Below, in pieces: positions 8,015-17,965 of a stretch of DNA of 64,000 nt. Below the pieces are notes generated by a model. It was not told the origin of the DNA and made no database searches. It saw only the letters and a list, made by a program, of their open reading frames with translations. The stretch's first letter is position 1, and every line of letters begins with the position of its first letter. Where the stretch lies: NCBI GenBank assembly GCA_009733715.1, contig WMKJ01000047.1, positions 1-64,000 on the forward strand, written 5' to 3'. Source of the DNA: Herpomyces periplanetae. Lineage: Eukaryota > Ascomycota > Laboulbeniomycetes > Herpomycetales > Herpomycetaceae. The position numbers and the translations under genes are program-made.

Positions 8015-10053
8015 TTAACCTTTGGTTGTGGATAATTTGACCTTGGATTTCTTAGTCTTGCGCTTCTTTTCTTCGTCTGTCATGTTCGCTTCCTCAACTT
8101 GTACTCGGTCTCTTTTCTTGGTCTTTTTATCCTTTAATTCTTCTCCTTTCTTTATTGATTTCTTCTTTTCTTTACCTTCCATTTTATTGCGATTCTTGTC
8201 CGACTTCTCTTCATCAATTGATTTCTTATCCCCCACTTTCACACCGTTTACAATTGTTTTTTCATTTTCTTTTTCATGCTTTTTCTTTTTACTTTTGGAC
8301 TTTTTACCCTTCAATTTGCTTCCATCTTCTGACACTTCGCTTAAACGTTTTGTCTTTTTCTCCTTCTTTGCCAGTCTTGTTACTCCATTGACTTCTTCAA
8401 CAAAAGTCTCCGATAAAACTTGATCCATAGCTCTTTTCTAAATTGTCATATTAATTAGTACGCTTGATACCCCACAAAAAATGCATGATAACGTACCATA
8501 ACGTCCACGTTGCGTGACGGTCGAGTTCCCTTGGCCAAAAAATCTAATCGCTCTTCAACTTGTTGTCGCAAACATTCACCAAATATCCGAGATGGATGCT
8601 CAGAAAAATTATCAATACGTGCAGCTACCGTTGTTTTATTAGCCAAAAAGCGGGATATTCTACCCTTATTTTTCGGTCCAGCTCGTGCGATAAATGATGA
8701 GTGATATATCAATCCATATTTAGGCGTGTTTCCCTTGGTTCTTAAGGCTCGAAACAACGCCTTTTCTGCGCCCAAAATTTGTACTGTTGAAGCGGAGCAT
8801 TTAGCTAAATTTGTTAAACTCCCAGCTTTTGATATCAACCTAGCTCCCACTGCATCCCCAATCAACGATGATACGTTTGGTGCTACAATCGACATCTTAA
8901 AGGATAAATAGTTCTGTAGTGCATGGCGATAGTCGGCCAATTTTATGGCCCGCTGCGCAAATTCTTTAACTTGCTTCATATCCATTTCCGACATATCTCG
9001 TCCCATGCTAACATTAGCTGATGCGATAATCTTCTTGGCTAGATCTTCATCATTTCCCGCCAAACCTGATAGTTCGTCGAGTTTATCTTCCGAAAGTGTA
9101 CTCTTATTCCCTATAAAGTAAGCCAATCGGGCGTAACTCTCATTATCCGACACCAATCGAATTAGTTCGGGGAAATGCCAAGAATACCACTCCCTCACTC
9201 GCATTAAAAACGTATTAATGGCCTTATCTAAATGGTCGAGTATAGCGATTGCCTGTATGACATGGTTATCGTTTTTCTGAACGCTAAACTTCACTTTAGC
9301 ACGAGAAAAAGCATGACCCAAGCCCAATTGTGCCCGAAGCATGTCCGAACCGGGTAAATCACCGAGCAATTTAGGCCCGAAGCTTCGAAGTCCGCGTAAG
9401 AACTCTCCAACCACTTCACTGGTATCAGCTGTTTCACAATCTACGTGGGGTAAGATTTGCTTGATGCTCGCGGCAAGATTTTTATCGGCCACGCCTAATG
9501 TTAATTTTTTATTTTTGTCGCGACCGGGTAAATTGGCCTCTAACGTGCTGGCTAAGAAATCCGACACTATGCCCTCTGAGATTTCATTGGCGTTTTCAAG
9601 TGCTTGTACTGCTGTTTGAAAGGGTGCGAAGGATACCAATTCGATCATTTTACCTGAAGCGAATTTACATTGGCGTTAATTTTTATTTTAACTTGCTAAC
9701 AAGGAGATGTGTGTGTGTGCATGCCAGCTCTACAATTACACTGTAAGTCTTACCGAATGTAGAGAGATCCTCTGAACGTTTCTGCACTTCCAGTAATTTA
9801 TTACCAATGGCTTCACCTTGTATCCTAACCTTGAATATCTATAGTGTATTATTTTGAATTAGCATAACGATCATTAGTAGCGAGACAGGTTGATGAATAT
9901 CACATTTGCATATAAGTAATTGTGAGTTTAACAAAGAATCAACTGAAATGATGTACGGTGGACTAGAGTTTGAAAATGCTGAGTTATTTTATGTAAAGAC
10001 AAACTTACAGCATAGCCCACACTGGACTCAAATAACAGAAAATCCACCGTCAT
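8015..10053 (-). CDS. NOP56: Nucleolar protein Nop56, core of box C/D snoRNPs, 4 exons
   Basis: Predicted exons on the minus strand are 10053-10009, 9838-9754, 9653-8497 and 8437-8015, giving 569 aa. Introns are 170, 100 and 59 nt (donors GTAAGT, GTAAGA, GTACGT). Nop56 joins Nop58, fibrillarin and Snu13 in C/D snoRNPs that guide 2'-O-methylation and processing of pre-rRNA in the nucleolus. The first two small exons supply the N-terminal domain (start MTVDFLLFESSVGYA), and exon 3 opens with IELVSFAPF as in yeast Nop56. The NOSIC region lies at about 215-270 and the Nop RNA-binding domain at about 297-395, with GARLISKAGSLTNLAK and GNTPKYGLIYHSSFI. Exon 4 (430-569) is the Lys/Glu-rich tail typical of Nop56/58. 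Intron 1 was searched for a C/D snoRNA, as vertebrate NOP56 hosts several; no C or D box pair was seen. Confidence 0.95.
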
Positions 10054-10396
10054 TGTAAATGTGTGTTATCCTCCAAAAATTGGTAGAGTAGACAGCGGCT
10101 ACGATTATTGATCAAACAGGAATAATTGCATCAATAAAGAAAAACTCGTCTTAATACACGTATAAGTTCACCCAAAAACCCGGGAAAATCAAGGAGTGTT
10201 ATCCCTATGATAGAGTATGTACCTGTAATTTTACGGGGGAAGATGTTTTAAGAGAAGTAAAATATTTGACAAACGGGTTACAAAAGCGATGGTAATATTC
10301 AATTAAGCTTAACGTAGTCGCAAAAATATATTGTGAGTATACTTGAAATTAAAAGATAAAATGATATGCAAGGAGTTTGGAAGTCTCGCGAAAAAT

Positions 10397-11086
10397 TTAT
10401 CTTCTCTTCATCTCGCACAATCTTTTCCAGCCTTGCCGGATAAACCGTTCTGCTGCCCTCTGACTAATCTTTGCTGCGCCACCCGTGGCTGATTGCAACA
10501 TCCAAGCCATGTTAGTGCCTGGCGGGAGAGGGAATTCATTGAAAGCTGTGAGTGGTTTAGCAAATGGGAAATTACTTGAATAAATTTTAGTTGTTACCTT
10601 TTACACTTATGTTTGCTTGGGCCAGTTTGGAGTTTTGGGGGTTTTCGGCTAAGTATCGCCGACAGTTTGGCCTGAATTAATAATATCATAAAGAGCACCT
10701 GGTATAAATTATTTCATTCACCGTTCATATATCACGTAAAAGTGTACAAATTTGCGCGTAATTCATTTAGATTGACTCAGCTCATCTTAATATATTTATG
10801 ATATGGTGAATTGATGCCTGCCGTATTAACGACGCCACTCTTACTGCCCTGATGAGAATTTTTGGACTATCGCATTTGCTATCATTATATTTCGGCCGAC
10901 TACAAAACATGAGAAATCTGAATTAGACTTCAGTAAAGTACGCACTTCTCGGAATGAATAATTACCTGCCACCGTAACATTTGAAATTACAGCTTCCGCA
11001 AAACTGTCTGGATAGTAAATTAAACACAGGAAAATAATTATCGTCACATTAAAATTTGCGTCAGCTGTTACTTATGCATACATCAT
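10397..11086 (-). CDS. Possible small spliced gene of unknown function
   Basis: I do not recognise this gene. Two minus-strand exons look real: 10671-10598 and 10545-10397 (stop TAA). They are joined by a 52-nt GT-AG intron with a GCTAA-like branch, and the frame runs through both. The last exon encodes a basic C-terminus with PLPPGTNMAWMLQSATGG and FIRQGWKRL, composition unlike chance frames. A possible upstream exon near 11,007-10,966 would add a short Cys-rich piece. A first ATG near 11,086 would give about 89 aa, but its coding part is only a few bases and is weakly supported. If real, the protein is small and basic and lies in tandem upstream of NOP56. It may instead be the remnant of a gene or a fortuitous splice pattern. 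Confidence 0.3.
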
Positions 11087-14000
11087 GGCGTCACACCTTT
11101 CTGTGACATTATCATTATCTCACTATCTATATCGCATTCTGATTGAATATAAATTTGTAGGCAACATGCTATATTAGCCATTCCCTTAAACTTACAGTGA
11201 ACTACTGCGGAAGATAGTTATCTCGATGAACCGTCACCCTCAAACATGTTTGAGGACCCAGTAGCCTATATGTTCTTGGAGCATACATGTTAAGCTTACG
11301 AAGATGTACTTAGGATTGTAAAAAGGCGTTTCTGGGTAAATTGAGGATTGTGATCATAATGGAACCAGATTGATAGCGACCCAAATAAGATTGACGCTAG
11401 AGGGATTTAGACTAGATTCACTAACGTTCCACCTTACTTCAATGTAAATATCAAGGTCAGGGATGCCTTTCTTACGCTACCTTTGAAAGTGTCGTTAATC
11501 CTAATAGATAGTAATATTAGCTATTTTAAACGGGAAAATAAACTGGAAACCCTGAGCTCTACATTATATCAATAGGGATTTCCTTCTAGAAAATAAATTC
11601 CATCAAATAGATCGGCATTGTTCGGATAAAATACGCGGATTAAATCCTAAAATGTACCGGAATACCGTAAAAAAGGAGGATTTAGGTAGTGCTCTAAAAC
11701 AGATTAGAGTAAAATCGGCATTTCGCGCGGATGGAACAAGTCAATCCAGGGTTAATTTGAACGAATTTCCGGGAGGATAGCATGGAAAAAGTTGATAACT
11801 TTTATTAGTAGTAACGTGGGCTGAACCCTAGTTCTCCAGAAAGCAGTGTCCAGGGCAATTGTGACATGTAAAAAAGAAAAACGAGGTTATAGATTAACGG
11901 AAGAAATCCATATGGACGGATTTGAGACCAAACAAATAAACCTTGTGCATAAGTAAGTATAGGATAGATAGCAATGGCACACTCAACACGTTGCAAAGGC
12001 ACTTGGGAACAAACACGCAAGAACAAAACGACGTTAAAGATCTGCAGGATGAAATGAATTGCAGAATTGACGTTAAAAAACCAAGCGTGCTGTATTTAAC
12101 CCCGGGAAAATCAGCATATTTTGCCAGGATTAGTCATTCGATAAGCGATGCTCAAACAAGAGAGCTTAGAGTAGAAGGAAGGGAAGAGAATTGAGATAAT
12201 TAATGAAAGGGGTGAATGAAAATAGGGGTAAAATATTAAGGAGGAAAGGTACAGTTCTCAACAAATTATGCATGGGAATGTTAAGGAGATTGACATAATA
12301 GGAAGGCGCTTCGGAAAGCAGAGAAAAAAGGGAGAATTATGGAACAATTAAAGTTTGGTAAGAGCTGAATGTCACAGTACAGGTATCGGAAATGTTGAGA
12401 TATTATGCATGTAAGGTACAAGAGGAAAGACATGAAACAGGTTACCAACAAAATATGGTATGTAAATGATGCTGAAAATACTGGTGGATTAATAAACCGT
12501 ACGGGTGATTAAAATGTGTGGCTTTGATGTAGTGTGGTGCTATGCTGCGCTAATGTATTGCATGGTATAGGGAAATTTAAATAGAATATTACATAGTAAT
12601 TAAGAAAGGGTTGTTTATGAAGGCGTGTAAAATTAGAGCATGGTAAATTAATCATGGATGTGACTATTTATAAAAGTGTTTGAAACACCTTTAAAAAGTA
12701 AAATTTTGCTGAACTGTTTAACTTGAAACAATCTAAACGATAATTAATTGAAAATTTTTGTTACATTGCTTTCCATACACATAAGTGCCCTGACTTTATT
12801 AAGTCATGATTTTCAAGGACAAAAACATCACTGAAATTTGGATGGGGTAAAGATGTTCATTTAACAAGACGGCATAATTTACATTTTAAGAGGTAATAAT
12901 ACTTAATATAACGGTTTGTAAAGCTAAAAAATATATATTGAATATGTATACTAATAAAATATAAGTAGCGATTGAACACGTATGAGTATTCTTTGGCGAT
13001 TTGCATTTTTCATAAGGAAAATCAATGTTTATCAACACGACTAAATTATATTTAACCTAAGATTGTTCACTTTTTTTTGGCTGATCTTGCTAATCCAAGT
13101 ATCAAGTCCAGCCGAGAAACTCATCCAACCATGCTACAAGATTACGCGCTAAACCTACCTCAGCTTCTTAACCTGAGAAATTTAACCTTATGTGGCGATG
13201 CCGATCAAATTGAACCGACTATTCATCACGTGATATATAAATTTGTATGGATTTTGCAGCTACGTAGACAGATACTTCTTTTACAATTACATCATATACT
13301 CATTACGCATACACTAAGAGGTAGATTGGCGTTTTTACCAGTAAATTCTAATTCACCAAACCCCTTCACCATACACACTAACTGTGGCAAATTGCCAATA
13401 TTCAATTTTCCCGGTCGTGCCTTCCCTTTTCATCGAGAAATTACTCGGTTTGGTAGGAGGGACTTTTTCCTATTAACTAATGAAAGGATCATATTTAAAC
13501 CGGTCTACTATGGTTCATTTACACCTGAAATTTTCTGCTATATAATACCCCCTCCCCTCTTCAACTAAAATTTTACCCGCCAAACATTTTTTCATTTACA
13601 CTTTTCTGGTGTTTTCTTTCCCCATTCATCCTCCCGCCGGCTTGCCTACTTAACTCTTAAAACGTTATACAAAAAAGCAAGTAAAGGATCTATAAAGTCA
13701 GCTTTACATATTCATACTATACCCCAATATCTAATCTCTGCTTGGTATTTCCTTTTTCATTTTTACTATTCATTTTTCTCTTCTCCGTGCCCATATTTAT
13801 TTATTTATATGCTACCTCACTTTCTTACATTCTCATCATTTCTTTCCTCGTTTACTTCTTTGCCTCATACTTTACACACTCCCCTTAATTCACGTCCCTT
13901 GACTTACCCCCCATTTAGTTATTTAACCAGTTAATCACGCCGTCGTTTGCTAAAACATTCGCCCTCTCGTTCGACTATATTCACTTCATTGTTTTCTTTT

Positions 14001-14192
14001 GAGTCTGCAATTAATCGTTTCCCTCCCATTGCGCTTTCTCTACTTGATCGCGCCTTGTGTGTCCTATTGCTTCCTTTCGTTTCTCTAACATTGCCATCTT
14101 TTTAGGTTCCAATCAACTTCATTTTTACTTACTGCTATTTCCGCGTTTCTTACGACAAACGCCTCTCTCTATTTTCACTCTTCTCTTTCTCA
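11087..14192. other. 3.1-kb stretch without a recognised gene
   Basis: No family match is visible on either strand. Short frames at 11805-12026, 11943-12194 and 13131-13568 (145 codons from the first ATG) resemble no protein I know. An 18-bp perfect palindrome lies at 11238-11255 (CCTCAAACATGTTTGAGG). From about 13,560 onward the plus strand becomes strongly C/T-rich up to the next start codon, as in long fungal promoter/leader regions. An unrecognised ncRNA or a multi-exon small gene cannot be excluded. Confidence 0.4.
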
Positions 14193-14204
14193 TATATATA
14201 TAAA
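14193..14204 (+). promoter_or_regulatory. TATA box of the GAS-family gene
   Basis: TATATATATAAA lies about 125-135 bp upstream of the ATG at 14329, inside a C/T-rich leader. The position and motif suit a strong fungal promoter. Confidence 0.55.
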
Positions 14205-14328
14205 TTTTGTACCGAACATCGTCTTGTCATTTTTTCCAAGCATTTTTTACTCTTTGGTTTTGTTGCCATAGAGCACACGTCTCTTCTCACGCGATTTCTA
14301 TTATTATTATCATCATCCAGCCCAAATC

Positions 14329-16101
14329 ATGAAATATCAAAACTTCGCTACTCTCGCCGCTTCAGCAGCGCTATTTACCCTCTCTGCGTTTGCGGTCGAT
14401 GTTGATCCTATCGTTATTAAAGGCTCCAAATTTTTTTACAAAACTAATGGCACACAGTTTTTCTTGCGAGGTGTCGCGTATCAACGTAAGTCATCTTACG
14501 ATCCTTTTTACCTGAAGATGTTTTGTTGATTCTGTTCTAGAGGAAATTGGTCCAAGTGGCTCTCAGACATCTACCTCCCCTAATCTAGTGTATAAGGACC
14601 CCCTGACGGATGTTGAAGGATGTAAACGGGACATCCCAATCCTGAGGGAGCTTCGTACCAATACTATAAGGGTGTATGCTATCGACCCTAAAGGCGATCA
14701 TAGGCAGTGTATGGATTTGCTTGCTCAGGCTGGTATCTATGTAGTGGCCGATTTATCACAACCCGATCAATCTATTAACCGGAATGACGCTACCTGGAAT
14801 GATGATTTATACCAACGTTATACTAGCGTTATCGATGCACTTGCTGGGTACACAAATGTACTGGGGTTTTTCGCTGGCAACGAGGTATCGAATGCCATAA
14901 ATAACACGGATGCAAGCGCTTTTGTGAAGGCAGCGGTTCGTGATATGAAAGCGTATATTAAAGCTCGTAATTATCGACCCATTGGAGTGGGTTATGCTAC
15001 CAATGATGACCGTGAAATTCGAAGTAACCTGGCTAAATACTTTAGCTGTGGCAAATCAGAAGAATCAATTGACTTTTGGGGTTATAATATTTACTCCTGG
15101 TGTGGCCAGTCGTCTTTCCTAAAATCTGGTTACGATAAACGTACGGAAGAATTTAAGAATTACCCTGTTCCGGTCTTCTTTGCAGAGTACGGTTGTAACG
15201 AGATAAGACCTCGACTTTTCACAGAGGTTGGTGCATTATATGGTCCACAAATGTCCAACGTTTGGTCCGGTGGTATTGTGTATATGTACTTTGAAGAAAC
15301 CAATCGATATGGTAGGTTGACGTCATATTATTTTAGATTGTTTCAAAACATCATTGACATTAACGATTTTATCATGCGCTAACTTTTGACATCCATTATG
15401 CAGGCCTTGTCTCTTTGAATGGCAAAACTGTTAACAAATTACCTGACTTCACAGCGCTCTCTTCGCAAATTGCCCGAGCTACCCCTACTGGTGTTAACAT
15501 GAGATCGTATAATCCTGCAAATTTGGTAGTCGAGGCATGCCCTACAGTTGGGCCTACTTGGGCAGCACAATCATCACCGCTTCCACCTCCTGCAAATCCA
15601 GAGTTGTGTCAATGTATGTATCAGAGTTTATCGTGCGCTGTTAATGATAAATTCGACGAGAAGGAATACGGGAAATTGTTTGGTACAGTTTGTGGCATGA
15701 ACAATCAAATTTGTGCTGGGATAGCGCATAATGCAACAAGCGGAGTTTATGGGGCGTACTCCATGTGCAATCCGAGGGAACAGCTTTCATTCGTATTAAA
15801 TCAGTATTCCCTTAGCCAAAAGAAGCGACCTGATGCTTGCAAGTTTGGTGGAGCAGCAATTACTCGACAAGCTGCACCTCCCTCTTCGAATTGTAAAGCG
15901 CTGATGAGTCAAGCTGGACCGAATGGTCAAGGAACAGTGTCGGCTACACCGAGGACGGTACCTGGACCTAAATCTTCCAAAGCGAAAAGCAGTGGCACTA
16001 TTGATGCAACAGGACCATTAAGTTTGAATATTGGAATGGTTAAGATTGGGTTATCGATGATGTGTGCTTTCATTGTAGGAGCAAGCTTGGTAGTGATTTG
16101 A
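14329..16101 (+). CDS. GPI-anchored 1,3-beta-glucanosyltransferase, GH72 with X8/CBM43 module, 3 exons
   Basis: Predicted exons are 14329-14485, 14541-15311 and 15404-16101, giving 541 aa. Introns are 55 nt (GTAAGT) and 92 nt (GTAGGT, branch GCTAAC). Gas/Gel/Phr enzymes cut and re-ligate beta-1,3-glucan chains at the cell surface to elongate wall glucan. A signal peptide (about 1-21) is followed by the GH72 barrel, with [10 protein letters not shown] at its start. The acid/base Glu is in FFAGNEVSN (about E167) and the nucleophile in [10 protein letters not shown] (about E268). A Cys-rich X8 module spans about 377-460 ([20 protein letters not shown]). The protein ends in a Ser/Gly-rich linker and a hydrophobic GPI signal. 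The X8 module puts it in the GH72+ class with yeast Gas1/Gas2; the individual paralogue cannot be fixed. ASF1 follows about 600 bp downstream on the same strand. Confidence 0.95.
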
Positions 16102-16490
16102 GGAGATAAAGTAAGGTTTCTGATGAGGGGCAGAGATTGTTTTTTCAGGTTGAACAAAAAACAAGATATTGAAACGATTGTTCACTTGTAAATTGGGCAG
16201 GTTAATGAATCAAAAAGGGAAGTGTTTTATGATTCATACTGTACTTTTACAGAAGTGGATATAGTTATTGTGAAGGTTTTAACATGATAATCATTGGGGT
16301 TCTTGTTTAAATGTTGCACATTATGCAAATGATAGTAAGGTTAATTAAATACATTTTTTTGAAACAACAGTTGAGCGCAACAGTAAAGTTATCGTTCAGT
16401 CGAAAATATGGCAAAAACGTTAAGGATGAGAAGATTCAAGCCACACCACCTGCCAGGATCAGCCACAGCAGGCCTCGTCGGTTGTGAGAT

Positions 16491-16509
16491 CACGTGCAAT
16501 GTTCACGTG
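16491..16509. promoter_or_regulatory. Pair of CACGTG E-boxes upstream of ASF1
   Basis: Two perfect CACGTG palindromes lie at 16491-16496 and 16504-16509, 13 bp apart start to start, about 200 bp upstream of the ASF1 ATG. Cbf1-type bHLH factors bind this core. Function is inference. Confidence 0.4.
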
Positions 16510-16593
16510 ACAGCAAAACAAGGAGAGTCATGGGATTGGGAAGGAATTGTTTGGATGGAGCCGTGTAAGCAGACAGGAAAAGTTTTTGGAGCG

Positions 16594-16599
16594 ACGCGA
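16594..16599. promoter_or_regulatory. MCB-like core ACGCGA upstream of ASF1
   Basis: ACGCGA sits about 110 bp upstream of the ATG in a run of GACGC repeats. MBF (Mbp1/Swi6 or Cdc10-type) recognises ACGCG cores and drives late-G1/S genes, and histone chaperones are plausible targets. One short motif is weak evidence. Confidence 0.3.
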
Positions 16600-16705
16600 C
16601 GCAACGCAGAGCAAAGGGTTAACCCAGCCAGCCAGCTAGCCAGGCTATCGTTTCAAGCAGTTGGTTTGACATAGTTTCAGTAATAATACACTTGCAAAGA
16701 TTATC

Positions 16706-17851
16706 ATGTCAGCGATAACACTTTTAAACGTTACGGTACATAATAATCCGGCGGCATTTACGGATCCGTATGAATTTGAAATAACGTTCGAATGCTTGGA
16801 AAATTTACAAAAGGACTTGGAATGGAAATTAACTTACGTGGGATCAGCAAAATCGGCCGAACATGATCAGATTCTGGATTCGTTACTCGTGGGTCCCGTA
16901 CCCGTGGGCGTGAATAAATTTGTTTTTGAAGCCGACGCGCCAAATTTAGACCGTGTCCCTCTTCACGAAATACTCGGTTGTACGGTTATCTTGTTGACGG
17001 CATCGTACGATGGTCGGGAGTTTGTTCGCGTTGGTTACTATGTTAACAATGAGTACACGGATCCTGAACTTCAGGCCGAACCGCCTGAATCCCCGATCAT
17101 CGAGAAAATTCATCGTAACATACTCGCTGAAAAACCTCGAGTAACTCGCTTTGCTATTAAATGGTACGTTACTTTGGACTTCCCCCTTTGTTATGATTAT
17201 GCGCGTGTGTACGATTCTACTATCCATTCATTTTTACGTGAACTTTGCACATTGCCTATCAGCATAGTTTTGTCGTTTTAACATGTCGAGTTAATCTTGA
17301 TTGAAATGATGATTGAACATTTAAAATAAAGAGTACAGAATGCGCGTGTAGCTATTTACTTTACTTGGGGTTTTTGCTTGCATAAGATTGATGATTTATG
17401 TATAACCGAAAATTTACTAACGTTTTTTAGGGATACGGAAGAGTCGGCACCTGCGGAATTTCCGCCTGATCAACCAGAAGCAGATGCTGCCATTGATGAT
17501 GAAGCAGCATACGGTGCAGATGAGCAGGATGATGACGATGAGGAAGAAGATGATGATTCACGATGTGAAGCATTGCAGCAAGATGCCCAAAGTTCAGTTG
17601 CAAATAATGAAGGGGAGTCTGGGGCCGTTAATTCGGAGAAATCTCCCGTTGATTCGACAGAGGAGGGTGATACAGAAGGCGATTTTTCGGAATCATTAGG
17701 GGAAGATGAAGATGATGATGAAGAGGAGGAGGAAGATCGTGAAATTGAGCTTGAGGATGCTGAAATGATGTCGGCGAATAATGAAACACCCAATTCGGAG
17801 GCACCTCCATCTATGATGCATTTTCAGCAACAGGGAATTATAGTAGATTGA
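16706..17851 (+). CDS. ASF1: Histone H3-H4 chaperone Asf1, 2 exons
   Basis: Predicted exons are 16706-17163 and 17431-17851, giving 292 aa. The single intron is 267 nt (GTACGT donor, TTACTAACG branch 10 nt before a T-rich acceptor). Asf1 binds the H3-H4 dimer and hands it to CAF-1, HIR or Rtt109 for nucleosome assembly and H3K56 acetylation. The immunoglobulin-like core (about 1-155) begins [20 protein letters not shown] and contains [40 protein letters not shown] and [13 protein letters not shown], all close to fungal and animal Asf1. Exon 2 encodes an Asp/Glu-rich C-terminal tail, as in yeast Asf1 (279 aa). Several other-frame reading frames in the acidic tail are shadows. It converges with SRO7; the stops are 114 bp apart. 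Confidence 0.97.
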
Positions 17852-17965
17852 TTGTAAAGTTGATTACCTCTTTGATGTACATTGATTCAGACATATCCAC
17901 CTCAACATCGAGGCAAATAATACGATTTGGCAAGTTAAAATGGAAGAATTTGCCCGTGGAGTTTG

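Larger units (their letters stand above)
16102..16705. promoter_or_regulatory. Intergenic region upstream of ASF1
   Basis: This 604-bp region carries the 3' end of the glucanosyltransferase gene and the promoter of ASF1. Two CACGTG E-boxes, an MCB-like core and a short CCAG-rich repeat (about 16,624-16,644) lie in its second half. An 88-codon frame (16408-16674) covers the same bases and is not called. Confidence 0.5.

Noticed and set aside
8022-8423. Phe/Ser-rich frame on the plus strand
   Set aside because: Antisense shadow of the Lys/Glu-rich Nop56 tail.
9654-10008. Intronic box C/D snoRNA in NOP56
   Set aside because: Vertebrate NOP56 introns host snoRNAs, so introns 1 and 2 were read for RTGATGA and CTGA boxes; no such pair was found.
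11238-11255. 18-bp perfect palindrome as an operator or hairpin terminator
   Set aside because: No gene context; a single short palindrome in 64 kb is not enough for a regulatory call.
13077-13568. 163-codon plus-strand frame
   Set aside because: It opens with TTG (first ATG at 13131), resembles no family and has no clear splice partners; left as unassigned.
16408-16674. 88-codon frame just upstream of ASF1
   Set aside because: It overlaps promoter motifs, has no family match and ends 31 bp before the ASF1 ATG; a chance or leader frame is more likely.
17470-17793. Poly-Ser frame on the minus strand
   Set aside because: Antisense shadow of the Asp/Glu-rich Asf1 tail.
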